Positions 1 to 7,856 of a DNA stretch of 37,600 nucleotides are shown here, piece after piece. This stretch comes from Streptomyces toxytricini (lineage in GTDB: Bacteria; Actinomycetota; Actinomycetes; Streptomycetales; Streptomycetaceae): contig NZ_BMTY01000009.1 in the NCBI RefSeq assembly GCF_014649915.1, forward strand, positions 233,486 through 271,085, written 5' to 3'. The notes beneath the pieces are model-generated. The model was not told where the DNA came from. It saw only the letters and a list, made by a program, of their open reading frames with translations, and searched no databases. Numbering within the stretch: position 1 is the first letter of the stretch; each line of letters opens with the position of its first letter. The position numbers and the translations under genes are program-made.

Positions 1-1598
1 AGGGGCAGCGCCCGGACGAACACGGCGACGGCCACGGCGACCGCGCCCACCGACACCGCGGCCGACCCGGCGGCCAGGAAGCCGGCGCACATGATGGCGA
101 GGGCCGCGGAGGCCACCGAGGCCATCAGGCCGTACATCCGCTCGTCGGGGTCGGCGGCGCTGCGCAGCTGGAGGACCAGCGTGAGCAGCACCCACACGCC
201 GAGGGTGCCGATGATCGCGCCGGGGCCGTGGACGGCGTCGACCGCGAGCACGGCGGCGTCCGCGACGAGCGCGCCGAGGAACGCGAGGGCGATTCCCTGG
301 CGGGCGGGCCACATGCCGTTGAGGCGGAACCACCCGGCGGCCGTGAGCCCCTGCAGGACGACGAGCGGGACGAGCAGCGCGAGGTCGCCGAAGGGGGCGG
401 CCGCGGCGAGCAGCAGGCCGAGCGCGGCGGTCAGCAGGGCCGACTGCGGGCCCGGGTCGATGATCGGCGAGAGGCCTTCGGCACGGGCCTGCGCAGGGTC
501 GACGGCGCGCATGGTGTTGCCGCCGAGGGTGGGCGGCGAGTACGCGGGCTCCTCGCCCGGCGCCTGCGGCTCGCCGGGCTGCCCGGCGGGAGTCCCCGGC
601 TGCCCGGCGGCCTCCACGGGATCGGCGGCGGCCTGCGGGGGCAGGTAGGCGGTGGCCTCGGCCCAGCTCTCGGCGCCCGGCGCGGCCCCGGCGGTCCCGG
701 CTGCGGCCGGGGCCTCCTCCCGGTACCAGCCGTCGGGGACGCCGGCGCCCTCGCGCACGGGCGGCAGGTAGGCGGTCTCGGCGGCCGCGGCATCGCGCAC
801 GGGCGGCAGGTACGCCGTCTCGGCCGCGGCGTCGGCGCCCTGCGCCGGCGGCGGATACGGGCCCCCGGGCACGGCAGTGTCCCGTACCGGCGGCAGATAA
901 GCGGTTTCGGCGGCATCCTGCACCGGCGGCGGGAAGGAGGCCCCGGGGGCGGCGGCGTCCCGCACGGGCGGCAGGTACGCCGTCTCGGCGGCGGCCTCGG
1001 CGCCCTGCACCGGCGGCGGATACGGACTCCCGGCGGCCGCAGCGCCCTGCACCGGCGGCAGGTACGCGGTCTCGTCGGCCCAGTCGTGGCCCGGCGCGGC
1101 CGCGGGGGCCCGGGCCGGGGCGGGGGCCGCGGGGGCCTCGTCGCGGAACCAGCCTTCCGGGGCCGCGGGCTGCGCCGGGTACTGCGGCGCCGGGTATGCC
1201 TGCGGGTAGCCGTTCCCGGTCCAGTCCGCGGCCTGGGCCGGCTGCTGCGGCGCGGACGGGGGCTCGTCCCGGAACCACCCCTCGGGGGCGACGGGCCGCT
1301 CGGGGGCGGGCTGCTGCCCGGGGAGCCCGCCGAGCGGCTGCTGCGGCACCTGCTGCTGGGCCGGCTCGGGCCGCTGGACCGGCTGGTACCCCGTGTCCCA
1401 CGTCGGCGCCTGCCAGGTCTGGGTACCGTACGGGTCGGCCTCCGAAACCGGCTGCTGCGCCCCGTACGCACCCTGCTGCTGCTGCGGCTGCTGCGGCGGC
1501 TGCTGCTGGTGCGGGTCCTGCGGCGGCTGCTGGTGCTGCTGGTACGGCTGGTGCTGCTGCCCGTACTGCCGGCGCTGCTGTTCCTCGGGAGTGCTCAT
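1..1598 (-). CDS. Gln/Pro-rich repeat membrane protein, C-terminus cut by window edge
   Basis: I do not recognise a named family. The reading frame starts at the ATG ending at 1598 (MSTPEEQQRRQYG) and stays open to base 1. The first ~55 residues are very rich in Gln, Pro and Tyr. A long Ala/Pro-rich stretch follows, carrying five ETAYLPPV units and one ATAYLPPQ variant, interleaved YPPP/FPPP motifs, and two EGWFRDE copies plus a DGWYREE variant. The last part (about 1-480) is strongly hydrophobic, with at least four membrane segments such as ALLVPLVVLQGLTAA and VWVLLTLVLQL, so the protein is probably a membrane protein with a long disordered cytoplasmic N-terminus. It begins 10 bp after the MoaD-like gene on the same strand, which suggests co-transcription. 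The stop codon lies outside the window. Function unknown. Confidence 0.8.
   Translation of the reverse strand, partial: MSTPEEQQRRQYGQQHQPYQQHQQPPQDPHQQQPPQQPQQQQGAYGAQQPVSEADPYGTQTWQAPTWDTGYQPVQRPEPAQQQVPQQPLGGLPGQQPAPERPVAPEGWFRDEPPSAPQQPAQAADWTGNGYPQAYPAPQYPAQPAAPEGWFRDEAPAAPAPARAPAAAPGHDWADETAYLPPVQGAAAAGSPYPPPVQGAEAAAETAYLPPVRDAAAPGASFPPPVQDAAETAYLPPVRDTAVPGGPYPPPAQGADAAAETAYLPPVRDAAAAETAYLPPVREGAGVPDGWYREEAPAAAGTAGAAPGAESWAEATAYLPPQAAADPVEAAGQPGTPAGQPGEPQAPGEEPAYSPPTLGGNTMRAVDPAQARAEGLSPIIDPGPQSALLTAALGLLLAAAAPFGDLALLVPLVVLQGLTAAGWFRLNGMWPARQGIALAFLGALVADAAVLAVDAVHGPGAIIGTLGVWVLLTLVLQLRSAADPDERMYGLMASVASAALAIMCAGFLAAGSAAVSVGAVAVAVAVFVRALP
636..1079 (-). repeat. ETAYLPPV-coding repeats inside the membrane protein gene
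   Basis: Six copies of a motif coding (E/A)TAYLPP(V/Q) lie between the EGWFRDE region and the membrane domain. Spacers are irregular, and several contain YPPP(V/A)Q or FPPPVQ. The copies differ at third codon positions (for example tac/tat and gcc/gct), so the amino-acid sequence is conserved more than the DNA. Confidence 0.85.
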
Positions 1599-1608
1599 CG
1601 TCTTCCGC

Positions 1609-1863
1609 TCACCCGCCCGCGAACGGCGGGAGCACCTCGACGGTGCCCCCCTCGGTCAGCAGGACGGCCTCGTGCGGGCGCTTGCCCACCGGCTCGTCGT
1701 TCACGAGGAAGGAGCAGCGCAGCAGCACCCGGGTCAGCTCCCCGGGATGCCGTTCGCGCACTGCGTCGAGCGCCTCGGCCAGTGTCCGCGCCGAGTACGG
1801 CTCCTCCGCCGTCCCGGACGCGGCCTTGGCCGCCGCCCAGTAGCGGATGGTTCCGGTTGCCAC
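1609..1863 (-). CDS. MoaD/ThiS family sulfur-carrier protein
   Basis: A small ubiquitin-like protein of 84 residues. The C-terminal PPFAGG ends in the Gly-Gly that MoaD and ThiS proteins need for adenylation and thiocarboxylation. The motifs GTIRYWAAAK at the start, FLVNDEPV in the middle and GGTVEVLPPFAGG at the end fit the MoaD fold and usual length (80-90 residues). I chose the GTG at 1863 because AGGAG lies five bases upstream; an upstream ATG at 1902 in the same frame would add 13 residues. The family donates sulfur for molybdopterin or thiamine synthesis; which pathway applies is not shown, as no moaE, thiG or moeB gene is nearby. Likely co-transcribed with the downstream repeat membrane protein. 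Confidence 0.85.
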   Translation of the reverse strand: MATGTIRYWAAAKAASGTAEEPYSARTLAEALDAVRERHPGELTRVLLRCSFLVNDEPVGKRPHEAVLLTEGGTVEVLPPFAGG

Positions 1864-2280
1864 TGCAGCTCCTATCGTCGGCTCTCTACCGTCGGCCTCC
1901 ATGATGACCCCTCCCGCCCGCTGCTCCGGCGCGCCCGCGCGCGCCCCGCGCGCGCACCGGCGGCTCCGCCCCGTCGCGCCAAACGTCCCCCGAACCCCCG
2001 AAACCGGGGCATAGGCTGGTTCCGGAAGGTGGCACGGACCACAGAAGCGGAGTGGGCGAAGCCGCGGCCCGCCGCCGGCCGGTGGGCTATTCTGCTGGCG
2101 AAGGATCCGGGCAGCGCAGCCCCCGGGTCCTTTTGTGCTTTCGGCACGTTGATCGGGCCGGGAACAGTGACACCGTGCGGGCCCCTGGGCGCGGAGCCCG
2201 GGCGGCCGCCGCACGCGCACCGCGCACCACGTACGAAGCAGTACCGCGAAAGTCCTCGACGGGACCGAGGAGGAACCGAC
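1864..2280. other. Long intergenic and leader region upstream of glnR
   Basis: About 420 bases between the divergent MoaD-like gene and the glnR leader, with no convincing gene. It holds a CG-rich stretch near 1930-1960, a -10-like TATTCT at 2088-2093, a terminator-like hairpin immediately after it, and a strong ribosome binding site (GAGGAGG, 2267-2273) serving the leader ORF. Regulatory inputs to glnR and the MoaD gene should lie here. Confidence 0.6.
2102..2134 (+). terminator. Terminator-like hairpin in the glnR upstream region
   Basis: aggatccggg (2102-2111) pairs with cccgggtcct (2122-2131) as a 10-bp stem with one G-U pair and a 10-nt loop, followed by a short T-run. A TATTCT -10-like box at 2088-2093 lies just upstream, so a transcript from it would meet the hairpin at once. 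No plus-strand gene precedes it that would need termination, so it may be an attenuator or RNA element ahead of glnR. Confidence 0.45.
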
Positions 2281-2337
2281 GTGACGGACCAGCGAACCGT
2301 GCACCACCGACCGACCGGGGCAGGTGGTCGGGCATGA
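2281..2337 (+). CDS. Possible 18-residue leader peptide overlapping glnR
   Basis: A short frame starting at GTG 2281 and stopping at 2335-2337. The start follows an almost perfect ribosome binding site (GAGGAGG at 2267-2273) with a 7-nt spacer, better than the site in front of glnR itself. The TGA overlaps the glnR ATG as ATGA, the arrangement expected for translational coupling. The peptide begins [11 protein letters not shown]; it contains no glutamine or asparagine run that would suggest classical attenuation. Whether it is translated is inference. An alternative is that the strong site serves an N-terminally different glnR product, but the frame does not join glnR. Confidence 0.5.
   Translation: MTDQRTVHHRPTGAGGRA
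2311..2331 (+). promoter_or_regulatory. Small hairpin over the glnR ribosome binding region
   Basis: ccgacc (2311-2316) can pair with ggtcgg (2326-2331), leaving a 9-nt loop and ending two bases before the glnR ATG. It would cover part of the only SD-like sequence of glnR (aggtgg, 2322-2327). Ribosomes translating the leader ORF would open it. The stem is short, so this is tentative. Confidence 0.35.
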
Positions 2338-3071
2338 GCTCCCTCCTGCTGCTGACGAACGCCCTCCAGCCGTCCACCGAGGTGCTGCCGGCCCTGGGCC
2401 TGCTGCTGCACAACGTGCGCGTCGCCCCCGCCGAGGGGCCCGCCCTGGTCGACACCCCCGGGGCGGACGTCATCCTCGTCGACGGCCGCCGCGACCTGCC
2501 GCAGGTCCGCTCGCTGTGCCAGCTGCTGCGCTCCACCGGGCCCGGCTGCCCGCTGATCCTCGTCGTCACCGAGGGCGGCCTCGCGGCCGTCACCGCCGAC
2601 TGGGGCATCGACGACGTCCTCCTCGACACCGCCGGGCCCGCCGAGGTCGAGGCGCGGCTGCGCCTGGCGACCGGCCGCCGGCAGCTCGGCTCGGACGACT
2701 CCCCCATGGAGATCCGCAACGGCGACCTGTCGGTCGACGAGGCCACGTACTCCGCGAAGCTGAAGGGCCGGGTCCTGGACCTCACCTTCAAGGAGTTCGA
2801 GCTGCTGAAGTACCTGGCGCAGCACCCGGGCCGGGTCTTCACCCGCGCCCAGCTCCTCCAGGAGGTGTGGGGGTACGACTACTTCGGAGGCACCCGGACG
2901 GTGGACGTGCACGTCCGGCGGCTGCGTGCGAAGCTCGGCCCCGAGCACGAGTCGCTGATCGGCACCGTCCGCAACGTCGGGTACCGGTTCGTCACCCCGG
3001 AGAAGGTCGAGCGGGCCGCCGCGGAGGCCGCGGCGCAGGCCGCCGCGCCGCTTCCGGCGGAGGCCCGGTGA
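2334..3071 (+). CDS. glnR: Nitrogen response regulator GlnR
   Basis: A 245-residue OmpR-family regulator, the global nitrogen regulator of actinomycetes, acting on glutamine synthetase, ammonium and nitrite genes. The N-terminal receiver-like domain (about 1-115) contains [14 protein letters not shown], where the Asp corresponds to the usual acceptor; the domain is atypical and GlnR is known as an orphan regulator without a cognate kinase. The C-terminal winged helix (about 125-230) shows [43 protein letters not shown] and VRNVGYRF, typical of GlnR. The start ATG overlaps the stop of the preceding leader ORF. No kinase gene adjoins, as expected. The C-terminal tail is Ala-rich and of the type that varies between species. 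Identification rests on recognition of the near-invariant sequence. Confidence 0.95.
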   Translation: MSSLLLLTNALQPSTEVLPALGLLLHNVRVAPAEGPALVDTPGADVILVDGRRDLPQVRSLCQLLRSTGPGCPLILVVTEGGLAAVTADWGIDDVLLDTAGPAEVEARLRLATGRRQLGSDDSPMEIRNGDLSVDEATYSAKLKGRVLDLTFKEFELLKYLAQHPGRVFTRAQLLQEVWGYDYFGGTRTVDVHVRRLRAKLGPEHESLIGTVRNVGYRFVTPEKVERAAAEAAAQAAAPLPAEAR

Positions 3072-3113
3072 GGCCCTCGCCCGTATGGAGGAACCTCCTG
3101 TGACCGCCCGGTC

Positions 3114-3162
3114 GGCAGGACGGCCTGCCCAGAGGTAGGTCACCCCGCGTAGACTCCCGGGC
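3114..3162 (+). promoter_or_regulatory. Promoter of the LacI-family gene with a palindrome
   Basis: A TAGACT box (3150-3155) lies seven bases before the GTG start, so the mRNA is probably leaderless. ggcagg-acgg-cctgcc (3114-3129), a perfect 6-bp dyad, sits near where the -35 region would be and could be an operator for the regulator itself. Confidence 0.5.
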
Positions 3163-4185
3163 GTGGCCAAGGTGACGCGGGATGACGTGGCGCGACTTGC
3201 GGGTACTTCAACCGCCGTCGTGAGCTACGTCATCAACAACGGACCCCGGCCGGTCGCCCCGGCCACGCGCGAGCGTGTCCTCGCCGCGATCAAGGAGCTG
3301 GGCTACCGCCCGGACCGGGTCGCCCAGGCGATGGCGTCGCGGCGCACCGACCTCATAGGCATGATCGTGCCCGACGCGCGCCAGCCGTTCTTCGCGGAGA
3401 TGGCGCACGCGGTCGAACAGGCCGCCGCCGAGCGCGGCAAGATGGTGCTCGTCGGGAACTCCGACTACCGGACCGAGCGCGAGGTCCACTACCTGCGGGC
3501 CTTCCTCGGCATGCGGGTCTCCGGGCTGATCCTGGTCAGCCAGGGCATGAGCGAGCAGGCCGCCTCCGAGATCGAGGCCTGGGACGCGCGGGTCGTGCTG
3601 CTGCACGAGCGGCCCGAGGCCATCGACGACGTCGCGGTCGTCACCGACGACATCGGCGGCGCCCAGCTCGCCACCCGCCACCTCCTGGAGCACGGGCACG
3701 AGTACGTCGCCTGCATCGGCGGCATCGAGAACACCCCGTCGGTCGGCGACCCGGTCGCCGACCACGTCGAGGGCTGGCGCCGGGCCATGCTCGAATCCGG
3801 CCGGTCCGTCGAGGGCCGCCTCTTCGAGGCCCCGTACAACCGCTACGACGCCTACCGGGTCGCGCTGGAGGTCCTCTCCGGCCCGAACCGGCCGCCGGCG
3901 ATCTTCTGCGCCACCGACGACCAGGCGATCGGCGTGCTGCGCGCCGCCCGCGAGCTGCGCATCGACGTGCCCGGAGAGCTGGCCGTGGCCGGCTTCGACG
4001 ACGTGAAGGAGGCGGCGCTCACCGATCCGCCGCTCACCACGGTCGCCTCGGACCGCCCGGCGATGGCCCGGGCCGCCGTCGACCTCGTGCTCGACGACGG
4101 GCTGCGGGTCGCCGGCTCGCGGCGGGAGCGCCTCAAGCAGTTCCCGTCCGCGCTGGTCGTGCGCCGCTCCTGCGGCTGCTCCTGA
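3163..4185 (+). CDS. LacI-family transcriptional regulator
   Basis: 340 residues, the usual LacI length. The N-terminal helix-turn-helix and hinge (1-60) read [20 protein letters not shown], then [22 protein letters not shown]. The remainder is the periplasmic-binding-like sensor domain, with [36 protein letters not shown] and [19 protein letters not shown] characteristic of the family. It ends in Cys residues (RRSCGCS). Such proteins repress or activate sugar and other catabolic genes in response to a small ligand. Here no sugar transporter or catabolic operon adjoins, so the ligand cannot be inferred. The GTG start is chosen because of the -10 box seven bases upstream and because the family's N-terminus begins exactly there. 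Confidence 0.92.
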   Translation: MAKVTRDDVARLAGTSTAVVSYVINNGPRPVAPATRERVLAAIKELGYRPDRVAQAMASRRTDLIGMIVPDARQPFFAEMAHAVEQAAAERGKMVLVGNSDYRTEREVHYLRAFLGMRVSGLILVSQGMSEQAASEIEAWDARVVLLHERPEAIDDVAVVTDDIGGAQLATRHLLEHGHEYVACIGGIENTPSVGDPVADHVEGWRRAMLESGRSVEGRLFEAPYNRYDAYRVALEVLSGPNRPPAIFCATDDQAIGVLRAARELRIDVPGELAVAGFDDVKEAALTDPPLTTVASDRPAMARAAVDLVLDDGLRVAGSRRERLKQFPSALVVRRSCGCS

Positions 4186-4270
4186 CCGGCCGCCGGGCGC
4201 ACGCCCTCCGGCCGCCGGATCCCCGTACGGCCGCTCCTTTATATAGGGCATACGAGGTTCTGTCGGGCTT

Positions 4271-4313
4271 CTCAGCGGGAACTCAGAAAGCTCTCATGAA
4301 CCGCGGCGAGAGT
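4271..4313 (+). promoter_or_regulatory. htrA promoter with three 11-nt spaced CTCAG repeats
   Basis: CTCAG at 4271, CTCAG at 4282 and CTCAT at 4293 are spaced by exactly 11 nt, the spacing of direct-repeat sites bound by OmpR/PhoB-family regulators. The third unit ends four bases before a weak -10-like GAGAGT (4308-4313), which lies seven bases before the htrA ATG. The layout parallels the PHO box in front of pstS in this same window. The likely binder is the OmpR-type regulator encoded two genes on; this is inference. Confidence 0.55.
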
Positions 4314-4320
4314 CGGTCAC

Positions 4321-5544
4321 ATGACCGACAGCTTCCGCCGCGACGGCGAGTACCCGCAGGAGAACCGCCCGTACCCGAGCGCGCCCCTCGACGGGGCCTA
4401 CCCGCCGCCCGGCGGGACCGCCGAACCGGCGCCCGGCTGGTACGAGGCGCACCGGCCCGGGGCCGTCCGCGGCGAGACCGTGCCGCCCGCCGCCCCCGCG
4501 TACGCCCCGCCCGGGTACGCCCCGCCCGCACCGCCTGCCCCTCCCGTCCCGCCGGCCCCGTACGCCGCCGACGCGCTGCCGGATCCCGCAGCCGACGGAC
4601 CGCAGGGCCCGTACGGCCCGGCCCGCACGCGCCGCGGGAAGCGGCCGGCACTGGTGCTGGCGGCCGTGGCGCTCGCCGCGGCGGTCGTCGGCGGGGCCAC
4701 CACCGCGGGCGTGCAGCAGCTGCTCGCCGAGCGGGCCGGGCTTCCCGGCACCGGCTTCCCCGGCACGAACGTCTCGCAGTCCGCCGGCGGCACGGTCGCG
4801 GGCGTCGCCGAGCAGGTCAGCCCCTCCGTCGTGCGGATCGACACGCGCACCGGCTCCGGACAGGGCACCGGATCCGGGGTGATCATCAGCGCGGACGGCG
4901 AGGTCGTCACCAACAACCACGTCATCAGCGGCGCCTCCGAGATCCAGGTCACCCTCAGCAACGGCAGGAAGCTCGCCGCGAAGACCGTCGGCACCGACCC
5001 GGACAAGGACCTCGCCCTGATCAGGATCGAGGGCGCGAGCGGCCTGAAGCCCGCCCGGCTCGGCAACTCCGACGGCCTCAAGGTCGGCGACGAGGTGGTC
5101 GCCATCGGCTCCCCCGACCGCCTGACCGGCACCGTCACCAGCGGCATCGTCTCCGCCCTCAACCGCGAGGTGAACGTCCCGAAGTCCGAGCAGGCCCCGC
5201 AGGGCCGGCAGCGGAGCGACGGCGGCTGGCCGTTCTCCTTCGACGGCCGCCAGTTCAACGGGAACACCGGCTCGAACACCACCTCCTACAAGGCCATCCA
5301 GACGGACGCCTCCCTCAACCCCGGCAACTCCGGCGGCGCCCTCGTCAACATGAACGGCGAGATCATCGGAATGCCGTCGGCGATCTACTCGCCGGCGAGC
5401 GACAGCTCCGCCGCCGGCAGCGTCGGCCTCGGCTTCGCGATCCCCGTCAACACGATCAAGGCCGACCTGCCTTCCCTGCGCCAGGGCGGCGCCGGCGGCA
5501 GCGGCGGCGCGGGCTCCGCGGACGGCTTCGGCACCTCCTTCTAG
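4321..5544 (+). CDS. Membrane-anchored HtrA/DegP-like serine protease
   Basis: 407 residues. Residues 1-105 are Pro/Tyr/Ala-rich and probably cytoplasmic and disordered; one membrane segment follows (about 106-127, ALVLAAVALAAAVVGGA), then the trypsin-like protease domain outside the membrane. The catalytic triad is visible: His200 in VVTNNHVISG, Asp230 in DPDKDLALIRI and Ser337 in NPGNSGGALVN. The protein ends soon after the protease domain in a Gly/Ser-rich tail, so the C-terminal PDZ domain of typical HtrA proteins is absent. HtrA proteases degrade or refold misfolded envelope proteins. The two-component pair immediately downstream resembles the MprAB-PepD arrangement of mycobacteria, suggesting envelope-stress control. 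The start follows a likely leaderless promoter. Confidence 0.92.
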   Translation: MTDSFRRDGEYPQENRPYPSAPLDGAYPPPGGTAEPAPGWYEAHRPGAVRGETVPPAAPAYAPPGYAPPAPPAPPVPPAPYAADALPDPAADGPQGPYGPARTRRGKRPALVLAAVALAAAVVGGATTAGVQQLLAERAGLPGTGFPGTNVSQSAGGTVAGVAEQVSPSVVRIDTRTGSGQGTGSGVIISADGEVVTNNHVISGASEIQVTLSNGRKLAAKTVGTDPDKDLALIRIEGASGLKPARLGNSDGLKVGDEVVAIGSPDRLTGTVTSGIVSALNREVNVPKSEQAPQGRQRSDGGWPFSFDGRQFNGNTGSNTTSYKAIQTDASLNPGNSGGALVNMNGEIIGMPSAIYSPASDSSAAGSVGLGFAIPVNTIKADLPSLRQGGAGGSGGAGSADGFGTSF

Positions 5545-5643
5545 CTGCGGCCCGCCGCCCGGCGGCCCCCGTGCGAGGCTGGTAGCGCCGCGGCCGCGAC
5601 CGCCGGGGCCACCGAAATGCCGAGCACCCCTGGGGGCCGCGAG

Positions 5644-6396
5644 ATGATTCCCGCCGAAGGCGAACCGCAGCGCATCCTCGTCGTCGACGACGAGCCGGCC
5701 GTCCGGGAGGCCCTGCGCCGCAGCCTCGCCTTCGAGGGCTACGCGGCGCAGACCGCCGTCGACGGCCTCGACGCCCTCGACAAGGCGGCCGCCTCGCCCC
5801 CCGACCTGATCGTCCTGGACATCCAGATGCCCCGCATGGACGGCCTGACCGCCGCCCGCCGGCTGCGCGCCGCCGGGAACACCACCCCGATCCTGATGCT
5901 GACCGCCCGCGACACCGTCGGCGACCGGGTCACCGGCCTCGACGCCGGCGCCGACGACTACCTCGTCAAGCCCTTCGAGCTGGACGAGCTGTTCGCCCGG
6001 GTCCGCGCCCTGCTGCGGCGCAGCGCGTACGCGGCCGCATCCGGCGCCGGCGCCGCGGCCCCGCCCGAGGACGCCCTGTCCTTCGGGGACCTGCGGATGG
6101 ACCCCGCCACCCGCGAGGTCACCCGGGCCGGCCGGCCGGTGGAGCTGACCCGCACCGAGTTCACGCTGCTGGAGATGTTCCTGACCCACCCGCGGCAGGT
6201 CCTCACCCGCGAGCAGATCCTCAAGACCGTGTGGGGCTTCGACTTCGAACCGAGCTCCAACTCCCTGGACGTTTACGTGATGTACCTGCGCCGCAAGACC
6301 GAGGCCGGCGGCGAGCCCCGCCTCGTCCACACCGTGCGCGGAGTCGGCTACGTGCTGCGCGCCCCCGGATCCGGGGACGGAGGGGGCACGGAGTGA
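5644..6396 (+). CDS. OmpR-family response regulator (MprA-like)
   Basis: 250 residues. The receiver domain (about 9-120) contains [18 protein letters not shown], the phospho-acceptor Asp59 in [23 protein letters not shown] and the Lys of [12 protein letters not shown]. The C-terminal winged-helix domain (about 150-240) contains [30 protein letters not shown] and [12 protein letters not shown]. The stop overlaps the start of the kinase gene as GTGA, so the pair is co-transcribed and translationally coupled. I take the ATG at 5644 as start ([10 protein letters not shown], with a G-rich stretch upstream); an in-frame ATG at 5617 would add nine residues. Likely targets are the htrA gene upstream and possibly its own operon. 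Confidence 0.92.
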   Translation: MIPAEGEPQRILVVDDEPAVREALRRSLAFEGYAAQTAVDGLDALDKAAASPPDLIVLDIQMPRMDGLTAARRLRAAGNTTPILMLTARDTVGDRVTGLDAGADDYLVKPFELDELFARVRALLRRSAYAAASGAGAAAPPEDALSFGDLRMDPATREVTRAGRPVELTRTEFTLLEMFLTHPRQVLTREQILKTVWGFDFEPSSNSLDVYVMYLRRKTEAGGEPRLVHTVRGVGYVLRAPGSGDGGGTE

Positions 6397-7856
6397 GCCC
6401 CGCCGCCCGGTTCCGCCGGCTGCCGCTGCGCTCGCGGCTCGCGCTGCTCGTCGCGGTCGCCGTGGCGGTGGCCGTCGCCGCCGTCGCCGCCGTGTCGTGG
6501 GTGATGGTCCGCACCCAGCTGCGCGAGCAGCTCGACCGGTCGCTGGTGGCGACCAACCCGTCGCGGGAGGTCGTACGGATCCTCGACGGCGGCATCTGCG
6601 CCACCGGCCCCGCCCGCCCGTCCCAGGACATCGCCGGAAACCTGGGCGCGACCGTGCAGATCGTCCTGGCGAGCGGCGCCCACTGCTGGGTCGCCGGCCG
6701 CACCGACCTGCCCGTCGCCCAGGCCGACCGGGAGGTCGCCGCCGGCCGCCGGCCGAACGTCCTGCACGACGCGGTGGCCGCCGACGGCAGCCGGATGCGC
6801 GTCTACACCCTCCAGGCGCAGGCCGGCCCCGACACCAAGGTCTTCGCGATCTCCATCGCGAAACCGCTCGCCGACATCGACGAGCCGCTGTCCACGCTGA
6901 CGTGGGTCCTGGTACTGGTGTCCGGGATCGGCGTCGTCGGCGCCGGAGCGGCCGGGCTGTGGGTCGCCCGGACGGGGCTGCGCCCGGTCGACGAGCTGAC
7001 CGGGGCCGTCGAGCACATCGCCCGCACCGAGGACCTGACCGTGCGGATCCCCGACGAGGGCGAGGACGAGATCGCCCGCCTGTCGCGGTCGTTCAACTCC
7101 ATGACGGCGGCGCTCGCCTCCTCCCGGGAGCGCCAGGCCCGCCTCATCGCGGACGCCGGCCACGAACTGCGCACCCCCCTGACCTCGCTGCGGACCAACG
7201 TCGAACTGCTGGCCCGCAGCGAGGAGACCGGCCGCGCCCTCCCCGCCGAGGACCGCCGCGAGCTGCTCGCCTCGGTGAAGGCGCAGACCGCGGAGCTGGC
7301 GGCGCTGATCGGCGACCTCCAGGAGCTGTCCCGTACGGACGCCGCGCCCCCGGCCCGGCTGGAGGTCGTGGCCCTGCACGAGGTGGCGCGCAGCGCCCTG
7401 GCCCGGGCCCGGCTGCGGGGCCCCGAGCTGGAGTTCGAGGCCGCCCTGGAGTCCTGGTACGTGCGCGGGGAGGCGGCCGCCCTGGAGCGGGCGGTGGTGA
7501 ACCTGCTGGACAACGCGGTGAAGTTCAGCCCGCAGGGCGGCCGCGTCGAGGTCGCGCTGCGGGCGGGCGCGCTGACCGTACGGGACCACGGGCCCGGCAT
7601 CCCGCCGGAGGACCTCCCGCACGTCTTCGAGCGGTTCTGGCGCTCGCCGTCCGCGCGGGCGCTGCCCGGCAGCGGGCTGGGCCTGTCGATCGTGGCGCGG
7701 ACGGCGCAGCGCGCCGGAGGCACCGCGCAGCTGCGGCCCCCGGCGGACGGCGGACCGGGCACGGAGGCGGTGCTGCGCATCCCGGGCGCGCCGACGCCGC
7801 CGCCGGGGGCCGCCCCGCAGGCGGCGGGCGGGCGGTCAGTTGTGCCGGATCAGTGA
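6393..7856 (+). CDS. Sensor histidine kinase (MprB-like)
   Basis: 487 residues. Two membrane segments (about 15-38 and 168-190) enclose an extracytoplasmic sensor region of about 130 residues. It is followed by a HAMP linker ([22 protein letters not shown]), the HisKA domain with the phospho-accepting His257 in [14 protein letters not shown], and the ATPase domain with the N box ([11 protein letters not shown]), DHGPGIP, the F box (VFERFWR) and GSGLGLSIV. All motifs for autophosphorylation are present. The GTG start overlaps the regulator's stop (GTGA). The extracytoplasmic domain contains Cys-Trp (HCWVAGR) but no recognised ligand fold. Its last 21 bases overlap the convergent phospholipase gene. 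It probably monitors envelope state and controls the HtrA protease. Confidence 0.92.
   Translation: MSPAARFRRLPLRSRLALLVAVAVAVAVAAVAAVSWVMVRTQLREQLDRSLVATNPSREVVRILDGGICATGPARPSQDIAGNLGATVQIVLASGAHCWVAGRTDLPVAQADREVAAGRRPNVLHDAVAADGSRMRVYTLQAQAGPDTKVFAISIAKPLADIDEPLSTLTWVLVLVSGIGVVGAGAAGLWVARTGLRPVDELTGAVEHIARTEDLTVRIPDEGEDEIARLSRSFNSMTAALASSRERQARLIADAGHELRTPLTSLRTNVELLARSEETGRALPAEDRRELLASVKAQTAELAALIGDLQELSRTDAAPPARLEVVALHEVARSALARARLRGPELEFEAALESWYVRGEAAALERAVVNLLDNAVKFSPQGGRVEVALRAGALTVRDHGPGIPPEDLPHVFERFWRSPSARALPGSGLGLSIVARTAQRAGGTAQLRPPADGGPGTEAVLRIPGAPTPPPGAAPQAAGGRSVVPDQ

Noticed and set aside
636..1079. CRISPR-like or satellite repeat array
   Set aside because: Units are short, unevenly spaced and preserve the amino-acid sequence rather than the DNA; they are coding repeats.
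228..1904. Plus-strand frame of ~550 codons over the repeat membrane protein
   Set aside because: The product is Arg/Gly/Leu-rich low complexity. The minus-strand frame gives a coherent start, repeats with synonymous variation and hydrophobic membrane segments.
3085..3138. 17-codon frame (MEEPPV...) between glnR and the LacI gene
   Set aside because: No ribosome site, and it lies upstream of the predicted leaderless LacI transcript; no support as a gene.
4233..4260. AT-rich tttatatag stretch as an htrA promoter or insertion scar
   Set aside because: No matching -35 at proper spacing, no flanking repeats; the proximal CTCAG/-10 layout explains htrA expression better.
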